From NCBI GenBank assembly GCA_964350895.1, contig CAYGMG010000002.1, forward strand, positions 19,040-83,039: DNA of 64,000 bases, written 5' to 3'. Made by a program: the position numbers and the translations under genes. The notes under the pieces were generated by a model that saw only the letters and a program-made list of their open reading frames with translations, was not told where the DNA came from and did no database searches. Source of the stretch: Pseudomarimonas sp964350895. Lineage in GTDB: Bacteria; Pseudomonadota; Gammaproteobacteria; Xanthomonadales; Xanthomonadaceae. Positions 44,328 to 53,113 of the stretch are shown here, in pieces (position 1 is the stretch's first letter; each line of letters begins with the position of its first letter).

Positions 44328-45623
44328 TCAGCGCTTGTCGAGCGAGACGTACTGGCGGCTGTCGGAGCCGGTGTAGATCTGCCGCGGCCGGCCGATCTTG
44401 CCGTCCGGATCGGACTGCTGCTCCAGCCAGTGGGCGACCCAGCCGGCGGTCCGGGCGATGGCGAACATGACGGTGAACATCTCGGTCGGGATGCGCAGCG
44501 CCTTGTAGATGATGCCGGAGTAGAAGTCGACGTTAGGGTAGAGCTTGCGCTGCACGAAGTAGTCGTCCTTCAGCGCCGCTTCCTCGAGCTTCATCGCCAC
44601 TTCCAGCAGCGGGTCATGCACGCCGAGCTCGTCGAGCACCTTGTGGCACATCTCGCGGATGATGGTCGCGCGCGGGTCGAAGTTCTTGTAGACCCGATGG
44701 CCGAAGCCCATCAGGCGGAAGCCGGAGTTCTTGTCCTTGGCCTTCTCGATTGCCTTGCCCACCTGATCGGCAGTGCCGATCTCTTCGAGCATCTTGAGCA
44801 CCGCTTCGTTGGCGCCGCCATGCGCCGGCCCCCACAGTGCGGCGATACCGGCCGACACGCAGGCGTACGGATTGGCGCCGGTGGAGCCCACCAGGCGTAC
44901 CGTCGAAGTCGAGGCGTTCTGCTCGTGGTCGGCATGCAGGATGAACAGCAGGTCGAGGGCCTTGGCCGCTACCGGGGGCAGCTCCAGAGGCTCGCTGGGC
45001 ACCTCGAACATCATGTGCAGGAAGCGGTTGACGTACTCGAGGTTGTTGCGCGGATAACGCACCGGCCAGCCGATCGAATAGCGGTAGCAGGCCGCCGCGA
45101 TGGTCGGCACCTTGGCGATCAGGCGAATCGCCGCCAGCCGGCGGTGCTCCGGATCGTCCATGTCCAGCTGCTCGTGGTAGAACGAGGACAGCGAGCCGAC
45201 CACGCCGCAGAGCATGGCCATCGGATGCGCGTCGTGGCGGAAGCCGTTGAGGAACGACTTCAGCGCCTCGTGCATCATCGTGTGATGGGTCACTTCATGG
45301 CTGAAAGCGTCGAACTTCTGCTTGCTCGGCAGTTCGCCGTACATCAGCAGGTAGGCCACTTCCTGGAAGCTGGAGTGTTTGGCCAGCTGCTCGATCGGGT
45401 AGCCGCGATAAAGCAGGATTCCTTCGTCGCCGTCGATGTAGGTGATCGCGCTGCGGCAGCTGGCGGTGGATACGAAGCCCGGGTCGAAGGTGAAGCAGCC
45501 GGTCTCCTTGTACAGCTTGCCGATGTCGATGACCGGGGCGCCCAGCGTGCCCTGCAGGACCGGCATCTCGATGTTCTTGCCGGAAGTGGAATCGGACAGG
45601 GTGACAATCTTGCTCGCGGACAC
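44328..45623 (-). CDS. gltA: Type II citrate synthase
   Basis: A 431-residue citrate synthase (oxaloacetate + acetyl-CoA to citrate, first step of the TCA cycle). I start it at GTG 45623, since AAGGAG lies about 9 bases upstream, although the frame is open further. Type II marks are ILLYRGYPIEQLA near 70, NASTSTVRLVGSTGANPYAC (active-site region), GPAHGGANEAVLKML and GFGHRVYKNFDPRA (substrate His/Arg). The C-terminus ends DSRQYVSLDKR. The NADH-sensitive hexameric class is expected from size and family. Confidence 0.96.
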   Translation of the reverse strand: MSASKIVTLSDSTSGKNIEMPVLQGTLGAPVIDIGKLYKETGCFTFDPGFVSTASCRSAITYIDGDEGILLYRGYPIEQLAKHSSFQEVAYLLMYGELPSKQKFDAFSHEVTHHTMMHEALKSFLNGFRHDAHPMAMLCGVVGSLSSFYHEQLDMDDPEHRRLAAIRLIAKVPTIAAACYRYSIGWPVRYPRNNLEYVNRFLHMMFEVPSEPLELPPVAAKALDLLFILHADHEQNASTSTVRLVGSTGANPYACVSAGIAALWGPAHGGANEAVLKMLEEIGTADQVGKAIEKAKDKNSGFRLMGFGHRVYKNFDPRATIIREMCHKVLDELGVHDPLLEVAMKLEEAALKDDYFVQRKLYPNVDFYSGIIYKALRIPTEMFTVMFAIARTAGWVAHWLEQQSDPDGKIGRPRQIYTGSDSRQYVSLDKR

Positions 45624-45801
45624 GGCTGCGCTCCTTCTTGTGGTCTGACTGCGAACGCGTCGAGCGGGGCATGCCACGGCAGGCGCCTTGGGCGTGGGAC
45701 TCTCCTCTACCCACCCCGTCGACCGGCGGAGAAGTATCGCATACGGCCGCGAATGGCGTCAGTCTGTGGGGCCTGAGAAACGCGCCCGGATGGGCAAAGA
45801 A

Positions 45802-45825
45802 AAGGCCCGGACGATGCCGGGCCTT
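45802..45825 (-). terminator. Terminator of rpmE (type B L31)
   Basis: AAGGCCCGG/CCGGGCCTT stem of 9 bp with a 6-nt loop. The plus-strand left flank is A-rich (AAAGAAAA), which is a T run on the minus strand. It lies 36 bp after the stop at 45862. Confidence 0.8.
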
Positions 45826-45861
45826 GTCTTCGCGGAGGGCGCCTCGCGGGCGCCGCTGCGC

Positions 45862-46104
45862 TTACTTCGAGTAACGCCGGCGGAACTTGTCGACCCGTCC
45901 GCTGGTGTCCATGATCTTGTGCTTGCCGGTGTAAAACGGATGCGAGGCGGAAGAAATTTCCACCTTGATCAGCGGGTATTCCTTACCATCCTCCCACTTC
46001 ACGGTTTCCTTGCTGCCAAGGGTCGAGCGGGTCAGGAAGGAGAAGTCCGAGGACACGTCCTGGAAGACCACGGCCTGGTAGTTGGGATGGATGTCGGCTT
46101 TCAT
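45862..46104 (-). CDS. rpmE2: 50S ribosomal protein L31 type B
   Basis: An 80-residue L31 of the type B (zinc-free) class: MKADIHPNYQAVVFQDVSSD at the start and SSASHPFYTGKHKIMDTSGR near the end. The CxxC zinc-binding pairs of type A L31 are absent, as expected for this paralogue. It has its own promoter-like sequence and terminator. Type B L31 often serves under zinc limitation, but I see no Zur-box-like site that I can assert. Confidence 0.96.
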   Translation of the reverse strand: MKADIHPNYQAVVFQDVSSDFSFLTRSTLGSKETVKWEDGKEYPLIKVEISSASHPFYTGKHKIMDTSGRVDKFRRRYSK

Positions 46105-46168
46105 GATTCAGTTCCTACGCGGGAGTGAGAACCGCGGGCGGGATGCGCTCGGCGCGGAAAAGACCGAA

Positions 46169-46198
46169 ATTGTAGCCTTAAGGGATTGTTGATGACAA
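46169..46198 (-). promoter_or_regulatory. Candidate sigma-70 promoter of rpmE2, overlapping the mscK-like start
   Basis: On the minus strand, TTGTCA (46193-46198) and TACAAT (46169-46174) are separated by 18 bases, about 65 bases before the rpmE2 ATG. The -35 element lies on the first codons of the divergent channel gene. Confidence 0.5.
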
Positions 46199-49100
46199 GT
46201 CGTGTGCGTGCCGCCCTTCTCTTTGCCCTGCTTGCCCTGCTGGCGCACAGCCCGGCGGGAGCCCAGTCAGTCGACGAGATGCAGGCGCGGCTGCAGAAGC
46301 TCGAAGCCGCGCTGGGCGAGTCGGGCAGCCTGCCCGAGTCCGAGCAGCCAGCGGCGCGCCAGGCCATGCTGCAGGCGCGCCAGGCCCTCGACCGGCTGAA
46401 GGCCGCGCTGGAGTTCGAGAAGCAGGCAGCCGCGCGCATTCGTGCTCTGGAGGGCAGCGCGGCCCAGGACGTCGCGGCAGCGCATGCCACCTGGCTGCGG
46501 CGCAATGCCGCCGGCGCTACGCGGGCGGCCCTGGATGCCGCGCTGGCCGATGCCCAGATGCGCATCAGCGAACAGCGCCAGCTGCTCGCGACCGCCCGCG
46601 CCCAGCTGGGCAGCGGCGAGCTGTCCGACTCGCAGAGCGCGCGGCTGGCCGAACTCGGCGCGGCGCTCGACCAGCTCAGCCGGCTGCCCGCGCCGCTGCC
46701 GCCTCGGCAGGCCATCCAGCAGTTCGCTGCCGAGGCGGAAACCGCGGCGATCCAGCGCGAGCGCGCCACCTCCGAGCAGCGCTGGCGCCAGGCCCAGGCG
46801 CAGATGGGTGCAGCGCAGACCGAAATCGCCGAGCTGGAACTGCGCATCGCGGCCCTGCAGGAACGCATCGCTGGCAGCGACCAGCGCGAGGCCGCTGCCC
46901 TGCTCGACGACCTGGCGCAGACCCGCGAGAGAATCGACGACCCGTTCCTGAGCGAGGTGGCGGAGAACACCCTGGCCCTGGGCCAGCGTCTGGCTGCGCA
47001 GATCGTCCAGCTGGCTGCCGACCGCAAGGAGGAGCGACAGACCGAGCTTGCCCGAGAGCAGGCCTCAAGGGCCCTCTCGGCTGTCCAGTCGCGGATCGGC
47101 ATCGATGCCGCTGGAGAATCGCTGGGCGCCCTGCTCCTGGCCGAGCGGCGCGGTCTTGAGAAGCCCGAGCGGCTGCAGGCACGAATCGACACCCTGCGCG
47201 GTGAGATCGCCGCCATTCGGCTGCGCCTGCTCGAGCTGCCGCGCGATGCCGAATGGCCGGTACGCATCGAGGACGCCGACGACGAGCCGGCCGCTGCAGA
47301 CGGCGAGCAGAGCGAGGCCAGCGAGCCCTTGCGCCTGCGCAGCGTCATGCGCGGCCAGCGCCAGTCGGTGCAGCAGCGCCTTGGCGATACCCTGCAGCGC
47401 CGGCTCGATTCGCTGACCCGCACCGAGGTCGCCCTGCATCGACAGCTGGACGACACCCGCAGCCTTGAGCGGCTGATCGACCAGCAGCTGCTCTGGCTGC
47501 CCAGCCACGGCGCGATCGATGCCCACTGGTGGTCGGAGCTTGCAGCCAGCTTTGCTGACCTGTGGGCCCCGCATCGCTGGCAGCGCGCTGGCGAGCTGCT
47601 GTCCACGCGCCTGGCCGAGAGGCCATTCAGCGCCCTGCTCGGCCTGCTGCTGTTCCTGGCCCTGCTTGGCGCGCGGCCCTGGATGCTGCGCCGGATCGAG
47701 TCGCTGGCACCCCCGCTGCGCCATGACCACAGCGACCGCTATGTATTGACCGCGGCAACGCTTGGCTGGAGCCTGCTCGCCTCCCTGCCCTGGCCGCTCC
47801 TGCTCGGCCAGCTCGGCATGCACTGGTCGCGCGCCGGCGATCCGGGACGCTTCTCGCATTCGGTCGGCATCGCGCTTGGCGGGCTTGCGGTCACCCTGCT
47901 GCTGTTCACCGTGCTGCGCACGGTGGTCCGCGAGCGTGGCCTGGCCCACCTGCACTTCCGCTGGACGCGGGCACGCCGGGAGTCGCTGGCCCGGCAGCTG
48001 GTACCGATCAGCGCGGTGGTTCTGCTCCTTCAGTTCATCATCCTGCTCTCGTTCACCCGCGGCATTGACTTGGCCATCGACGGCGCCGGACGTAGCGCCG
48101 CCATCCTGTTCTCCGTGCTCGCCGCGGGCCTGCTCTGGCGCGGTCTCGGCCCGGGGCGCTGGTGGTCGCCGCGCGGACGCAGCGAACCCTTCCGCTTGCG
48201 CCGCGCGCTCCGCCTTGGCCTGCCCGCGGCCTTTCTGGCCCTGGCTGTGCTGCTGGCCCAGGGCTACGTATTCAGCGCCGCGATCCTGCTCGGCTGCCTG
48301 TGGCAGTCGCTCTGGCTGGTGCTGGTGGTCGCCGTAGTCCACGGCATGCTGGCGCGCTGGATGCTGCTCGGCGAGCGCCGTCTGGCCAGACTGCGTCTGC
48401 AGCAGCAGCGAGCCGCGGCAGAAGCAGCGCAGGCCGAGGGCGAGCGGAACGCTGACGAGGCGCCGGAAATCAGCGAAGAGCTGATGTCGGTCGAGCTGGT
48501 CAACGCACAGACCTCGCGCCTGCTGCGCGCGCTGACCCTGACCCTTTGGGTTGCCGGCCTGCTGTGGATCTGGGCTGATGTCTACCCGGCACTGGATCGC
48601 CTGGATTCGCAGCCGATCTGGCAGTTCAGCGACGTCGATGAGCAGGGCCAGGCGGTGCGCGGAGATGTCACCCTGCGCGCGCTGATCCTCGGCCTGTTTG
48701 CGCTGGCGCTGACCTGGGTCGCCGCACGCAACCTGCCCGGCCTGCTGGAGATCGGCCTGCTCAGCAGAATCCGCATCGACGCTGCGAGCCGCTATGCCAT
48801 CGCCAGCATCAGCCGCTACGCGATCATCGTCGCCGGCGCGATGATCGGGCTGGGTCTGCTGGGCATGCGCTGGTCGCAGCTGCAGTGGATGGCAGCCGCT
48901 TTCTCGGTGGGCCTTGGCTTCGGCCTGCAGGAGATCTTCGGCAATTTCGTGTCCGGACTTATCCTGCTGTTCGAGCGACCGTTCCGGGTCGGCGATGTGA
49001 TCACCATCGGCGAGTTCACCGGCACCGTGGCCAAGATCCGCACCCGGGCTACCACCCTGATCGATTTCGACAACAAGGAGGTGGTGATTCCGAACAAGGC

Positions 49101-49488
49101 CTTCATCACCGACCGCTTGATCAACTGGACGCTGAGCGACACCCGGACCCGGATCACCATCAAGGTCGGAGTCGCCTACGGCAGCGATATCGAACTGGTG
49201 CACCGGCTGCTGCGACAGGCCTCGGACGAGCAGCCCGCCGTGCTCCGCGAGCCGGCACCGACCTCCTGGTTCCTGGCCTTCGGCGCCAGCTCGCTGGACT
49301 TCGAGCTGCGCGTCTTCGTCGACTCGATGGCCGATCGGCTACCCACCACCAACGCGCTCAACTCGCGCATCGCAAGCCTATTCAGCGATGCCGGCGTCGA
49401 GATCGCCTTTCCGCAGCTCGACCTGCATGTGCGGCATCTTCCAGTGCGCAGCGGCAATGCAGCCGACACGGGTAGCGCACAAGACTGA
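46192..49488 (+). CDS. MscK/KefA-like mechanosensitive channel
   Basis: A 1098-residue protein from ATG 46192 with AAGGGA 6-7 bases upstream. A signal peptide (ends AGAQ, ~25) is followed by a long periplasmic coiled-coil region (about 30-430; MQARLQKLEAALGESG and other heptad-rich stretches), roughly eleven membrane segments between about 480 and 900, then the MscS core. The core includes a TM3 region (FGLQEIFGNFVSGLILLFER), the beta domain start PFRVGDVITIGEFTGTVAKI and VVIPNKAFITDRLINWTL. Size and layout match MscK/MscM. It opens under membrane tension to release solutes. The substrate is not specific. Confidence 0.9.
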   Translation: MTSRVRAALLFALLALLAHSPAGAQSVDEMQARLQKLEAALGESGSLPESEQPAARQAMLQARQALDRLKAALEFEKQAAARIRALEGSAAQDVAAAHATWLRRNAAGATRAALDAALADAQMRISEQRQLLATARAQLGSGELSDSQSARLAELGAALDQLSRLPAPLPPRQAIQQFAAEAETAAIQRERATSEQRWRQAQAQMGAAQTEIAELELRIAALQERIAGSDQREAAALLDDLAQTRERIDDPFLSEVAENTLALGQRLAAQIVQLAADRKEERQTELAREQASRALSAVQSRIGIDAAGESLGALLLAERRGLEKPERLQARIDTLRGEIAAIRLRLLELPRDAEWPVRIEDADDEPAAADGEQSEASEPLRLRSVMRGQRQSVQQRLGDTLQRRLDSLTRTEVALHRQLDDTRSLERLIDQQLLWLPSHGAIDAHWWSELAASFADLWAPHRWQRAGELLSTRLAERPFSALLGLLLFLALLGARPWMLRRIESLAPPLRHDHSDRYVLTAATLGWSLLASLPWPLLLGQLGMHWSRAGDPGRFSHSVGIALGGLAVTLLLFTVLRTVVRERGLAHLHFRWTRARRESLARQLVPISAVVLLLQFIILLSFTRGIDLAIDGAGRSAAILFSVLAAGLLWRGLGPGRWWSPRGRSEPFRLRRALRLGLPAAFLALAVLLAQGYVFSAAILLGCLWQSLWLVLVVAVVHGMLARWMLLGERRLARLRLQQQRAAAEAAQAEGERNADEAPEISEELMSVELVNAQTSRLLRALTLTLWVAGLLWIWADVYPALDRLDSQPIWQFSDVDEQGQAVRGDVTLRALILGLFALALTWVAARNLPGLLEIGLLSRIRIDAASRYAIASISRYAIIVAGAMIGLGLLGMRWSQLQWMAAAFSVGLGFGLQEIFGNFVSGLILLFERPFRVGDVITIGEFTGTVAKIRTRATTLIDFDNKEVVIPNKAFITDRLINWTLSDTRTRITIKVGVAYGSDIELVHRLLRQASDEQPAVLREPAPTSWFLAFGASSLDFELRVFVDSMADRLPTTNALNSRIASLFSDAGVEIAFPQLDLHVRHLPVRSGNAADTGSAQD

Positions 49489-49509
49489 GCGGCCTGCCTG
49501 TGGCAGTCC

Positions 49510-50439
49510 TCAGCAGGCCAATGCCGCGGCCAGCATGCCGTGGTACTGGCCCATGTCGAACTGCCGAACGATCTGCGCATTGGCCGCCCGCCCGCCGCTG
49601 CCGGCCCAGTCGACCCGGGTCGCGCCGCGATACAGGCCGTGGCCGAGTTCGACCTCGACCCGCCGATGCTCGCGATCGAGCACCGCTTGCGGGGCAAGGG
49701 CGACAGCCATCGCCAGGCCATCGGCGGAATGCCACTGGCTGGACTGGGCTGCCGTGAAGGCGCGCGAGGTGCGTGAGATCGCATCGTAGAACCTCGCCAC
49801 CGCGCCGCCGCCGGCCAGCCACTGCTGCAGCAGGTCGAAGCCGAACGGATGCGCCAGGGTCGCCTCCCAGTCGACCAGCTCGAACTGCGGCCAGGTTTCG
49901 AACACGATGTGCGCGGCCTCCGGGTCGAAGGCGATATTGAACTCGGCCGAGGGCGTGATGTTGCCGCGCCCAGTGACTGCGCCGCCCATCACCACCAGCC
50001 GCTTCACCCGTTCCGGCAGCCGCGGATCAAGGCGCAGCGCCAGCGCCAGGTTGGTCAGCGGGCCAAGCGTGACCAGGGTCAGCGCGCCACGCTCTTGTTC
50101 GCTGTGGGCAATGATCGCCTGCGCCGCATGCAGGGCCTCGGCCGCGCGCGCGGGCGGCGCATAGCCGGTATCACCGAAGCCATCCTGACCATGCACGAAG
50201 GCGGCGTCCAGCGCCGGATGCAGCAGGGGGCAATCGCAGCCGGCATACACCGGGATACGCTCCGCGCCAGCCACCTGCAGAAGTTTCAGCGCATTGCGCG
50301 TGGTGTGCGCAAGCCCGACATTGCCGGCGGCGATGGTCAGCCCGACGATGCGATGCAAGGGGCTGTTAAGGGCCAACAGGATGGCCAGGGCGTCGTCGAC
50401 ACCCGGATCGGTATCGATCAGCAGCGGTATGCGTTCCAT
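49510..50439 (-). CDS. Nucleoside hydrolase (inosine-uridine preferring type)
   Basis: A 309-residue hydrolase cleaving the N-glycosidic bond of ribonucleosides. The calcium-binding signature DTDPGVDDALAI sits at 9-20. Further conserved parts are AAGNVGLAHTTRNALKLL, a Ca/ribose-binding stretch ITPSAEFNIAFDPEAAHIVF and LTLVTLGPLTNLALALRLDP. The C-terminal active-site His region is not the clearest (DREHRRVEVELGHGLYRG). It lies 16 bp after recG on the same strand and may belong to the spoT-ridA-recG unit. Confidence 0.92.
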   Translation of the reverse strand: MERIPLLIDTDPGVDDALAILLALNSPLHRIVGLTIAAGNVGLAHTTRNALKLLQVAGAERIPVYAGCDCPLLHPALDAAFVHGQDGFGDTGYAPPARAAEALHAAQAIIAHSEQERGALTLVTLGPLTNLALALRLDPRLPERVKRLVVMGGAVTGRGNITPSAEFNIAFDPEAAHIVFETWPQFELVDWEATLAHPFGFDLLQQWLAGGGAVARFYDAISRTSRAFTAAQSSQWHSADGLAMAVALAPQAVLDREHRRVEVELGHGLYRGATRVDWAGSGGRAANAQIVRQFDMGQYHGMLAAALAC

Positions 50440-50455
50440 GTCGGGGCCTTGTCGA

Positions 50456-52555
50456 TCAAACGCCAGCGTAGCGCACCGCGCTGCCGATCCAGCGCCGGAT
50501 CAGCGGATCGACCGCGGCGCTGCGCTCGGCCTGCACCCGTTCGCCGAGCGCCGCCACCGCATCCAGCAGCGGCGCATCGCGCTGCAGGTCGGCGAGGCGG
50601 AACTGGGCCAGTCCGGTCTGCCGGGTGCCGAGCATCTCGCCAGGACCACGCAGGGCAAGGTCGCGCTCGGCGATGACAAAGCCGTCGCCGGTCTCGCGCA
50701 TGGTCTCCAGACGCTGCCGGGCGAGACCGGAAAGTGGCGGCTGGTAGAGCAGCACGCAGGTCGAGACCGCAGCGCCGCGACCTACCCGTCCGCGCAGCTG
50801 GTGCAGCTGGGCAAGGCCAAGACGCTCGGCATTTTCGATCAGCATCAGCGAAGCATTCGGTACATCTACGCCGACCTCGATCACCGTCGTCGCAACCAGC
50901 AGCTGCAGCTCGCCGGCCTTGAAGTCCCGCATGACTTCGGCCTTCTGCGCCGCCTTGAGCCGGCCGTGGACCAGGCCGATGCGCAGCTCCGCAAGCGCCG
51001 ACTGCAGCTGCGCGTAGGTGGTTTCCGCGGCCTGCGCCTGGACCTCGTCGCTGTCCTCGATCAAGGTGCAGACCCAGTAAGCTTGGGCGCCCCCGAGGCA
51101 GGCCTCGCGAATGCGTTCGACGATCTCCTCGCGGCGGCTGTTGCCAACCACCACGGTGCGTACCGGGGTGCGTCCCGGCGGCAGCTCGTCGATCCGCGAG
51201 ACGTCGAGATCGGCGTAAGCGGTCATCGCCAGGGTGCGCGGGATCGGCGTCGCGGTCATCACCAGCTGGTGCGGAATGCGTCGGCCTTCGAGGCCCTTGT
51301 CGCGCAGCGCCAGCCGCTGATGCACGCCGAAACGATGCTGCTCGTCGATGATGCACAGGGCCAGCTTGTCGAAGGACACCGCCTGCTGCATCAGCGCGTG
51401 GGTGCCAACGACCACCTGCAGGCTGCCGTCGGCGATCGCCGCAAGGGCCTTCTGCCGCGCCTTGCCGGTGACCTTGCCGGCCAGCCAGCCGACGCTGACC
51501 CCGAGCGGCGTGAGCCAGGTACTGAAGGCCTGGAAGTGCTGCTCGGCCAGCAGCTCGGTGGGTGCCACCAATGCTACCTGGGCGCTGCTCTCGACGGCGC
51601 GCAGCGCGGCCAGTGCGGCGACTACGGTCTTGCCGCTGCCGACATCGCCCTGCACCAGGCGCAGCATCGGCCGGGCCTGTCGCAGGTCGGCCTCGATCTC
51701 ACCCAGCACGCGCTGCTGCGCTCCGGTCAGGGCAAACGGCAGCGCCTCGCGCAGACGCTTGGCCAGCTCGCCGCGGCGGCGCAGCGCGGGCGCGCCGCGC
51801 TGCTGCAGGGCATCGCGCTGCCGGCGCAGGCTCAGGTGATGAGCGAGCAGCTCCTCGATGACCAGTCGCTGCTGGGCCGGATGAAACCCGGACGCGAGCG
51901 CGCCGAGGTCGGCATCCGGCGGCGGCCGATGCAAAAACAGCAGGGCGCGGCGCAGCTCCCATCCTCCACTTTCACCGAACCACTGCGGCGGCAGCAGTTC
52001 TAGCCCCGCCTCGCCGTCCAGCGCATCAAGGGCCAGGCCGATGATCCGCGCCAGCATCTGCGGGCCGACCCCGGCGACGGCCGGGTACACCGGATCCAGC
52101 CGCTCGGCCACCGGCAGCTCGACGTCATCGGCGAGCAGGCGGTAGCTGGGGTGGACCATCTCCCAGCCGAGCAGGCTTTGCCGCGGCTCGCCATATACCC
52201 GGATGCGAGTGCCGGCACGGAACTGCGCTGCCTGGGCGCCGCGGAAATGGAAAAAGCGCAGGGCCAGCACATCGCCAGCGGCATCGGTGACCGCGACCTT
52301 GAGCTGCGGGCGCCGGCGAAAGCTGCGCTCGACCTCGGCCACCCGTCCCTCGACCTGGGCCGGCATGGCATGCCGCAGGTCGCGCACGGCCAGCAGCCGG
52401 GTGCGGTCCTCGTAGCGCAGGGGCAGGTGGAACCACAGGTCCTGCAGGGTATTCAGGCCGGCGGAGGCCAGCTTGGCGGCGAACCCCGGCCCTACGCCGG
52501 GAAGACCCAGGATCGCCCGCTCGGCCGGGCCGCTGGCAAGGCCGGCAGCGGTCAC
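50456..52555 (-). CDS. recG: ATP-dependent DNA helicase RecG
   Basis: A 699-residue helicase that reverses stalled replication forks and processes Holliday junctions. The N-terminal wedge domain contains an OB-fold (PAQVEGRVAEVERSFRRRPQ). Motif I is GDVGSGKT (about 303), motif II DEQHRFGV (RecG uses DEQH, about 403) and motif III MTATPIPRTLAM; the motif IV-VI region includes QLLVATTVIEVGVDVPNASL and QLHQLRGRVGRG. The start is GTG 52555, overlapping the ridA stop (GTGA). Confidence 0.96.
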   Translation of the reverse strand: MTAAGLASGPAERAILGLPGVGPGFAAKLASAGLNTLQDLWFHLPLRYEDRTRLLAVRDLRHAMPAQVEGRVAEVERSFRRRPQLKVAVTDAAGDVLALRFFHFRGAQAAQFRAGTRIRVYGEPRQSLLGWEMVHPSYRLLADDVELPVAERLDPVYPAVAGVGPQMLARIIGLALDALDGEAGLELLPPQWFGESGGWELRRALLFLHRPPPDADLGALASGFHPAQQRLVIEELLAHHLSLRRQRDALQQRGAPALRRRGELAKRLREALPFALTGAQQRVLGEIEADLRQARPMLRLVQGDVGSGKTVVAALAALRAVESSAQVALVAPTELLAEQHFQAFSTWLTPLGVSVGWLAGKVTGKARQKALAAIADGSLQVVVGTHALMQQAVSFDKLALCIIDEQHRFGVHQRLALRDKGLEGRRIPHQLVMTATPIPRTLAMTAYADLDVSRIDELPPGRTPVRTVVVGNSRREEIVERIREACLGGAQAYWVCTLIEDSDEVQAQAAETTYAQLQSALAELRIGLVHGRLKAAQKAEVMRDFKAGELQLLVATTVIEVGVDVPNASLMLIENAERLGLAQLHQLRGRVGRGAAVSTCVLLYQPPLSGLARQRLETMRETGDGFVIAERDLALRGPGEMLGTRQTGLAQFRLADLQRDAPLLDAVAALGERVQAERSAAVDPLIRRWIGSAVRYAGV

Positions 52556-52944
52556 GCCCCGCGATCGAGCACCATCACCGCGTCGACTTCGACATCGGTA
52601 CCCTTGGGCAGACCGGCCACCTGGATCGTCGAGCGGGCCGGATAGGGCGCCTGGAAGTAATCGGCCATCACCGCATTGACCGCGGCAAAGTCGGCAAGGT
52701 CGGTCAGGTAGATGCCGATACGCACGACATCATCCAGCGAGCCACCGGCCGCGGCGCAGACCGCCGTGAGGTTCTCGAACACGCGCCGCGCGCGCGCCGC
52801 GATATCGCCGCCGACCAGCTCGCCGCTGGCAGGATCGAGCGGGATCTGTCCGGACAGATAGACCGTGCTGCCGGCGCGCACGGCCTGCGAGTAGGGCCCG
52901 ATGGCGGCGGGAGCGCTGGACGTGGCGATGGCGTCGCGGGGCAT
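52552..52944 (-). CDS. ridA: Rid family enamine/imine deaminase
   Basis: A 130-residue protein that hydrolyses reactive 2-aminoacrylate-type enamines. RidA marks are SAPAAIGPYSQAVRAGSTVY and YLSGQIPLDPASGELV, then GGSLDDVVRIGIYLTDL, and the substrate-binding arginine in PARSTIQVAGLPKGTDVEVD. A trimer with active sites between subunits is expected. It sits between spoT and recG, a common position in Xanthomonadaceae-like genomes. Confidence 0.94.
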   Translation of the reverse strand: MPRDAIATSSAPAAIGPYSQAVRAGSTVYLSGQIPLDPASGELVGGDIAARARRVFENLTAVCAAAGGSLDDVVRIGIYLTDLADFAAVNAVMADYFQAPYPARSTIQVAGLPKGTDVEVDAVMVLDRGA

Positions 52945-53113
52945 GTCGGCAGACCTTTCAGGGAGGAAGGGGGATTCTATGCAGCCGCCGGCGTGAGGGG
53001 AAACGCTGCAATCCGCCGCCCCATCGCGGAAACGCTGGCCGGACAGGTCGCGGGCAGGGCAACCAGGGCCTCCTTTCGGCGTTCAGCGCGCCCGGCGCAG
53101 CCGCAGCGCCGCA

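Noticed and set aside
46101..47606. A long minus-strand frame across the start of the channel gene
   Set aside because: Arg/Ser-rich low-quality product, no motifs, overlapped by the well-supported MscK-like gene and rpmE2 region.
47065..49203. A 712-codon minus-strand frame inside the channel gene
   Set aside because: Gln/Arg-rich translation with no recognisable domain; shadow of the channel gene.
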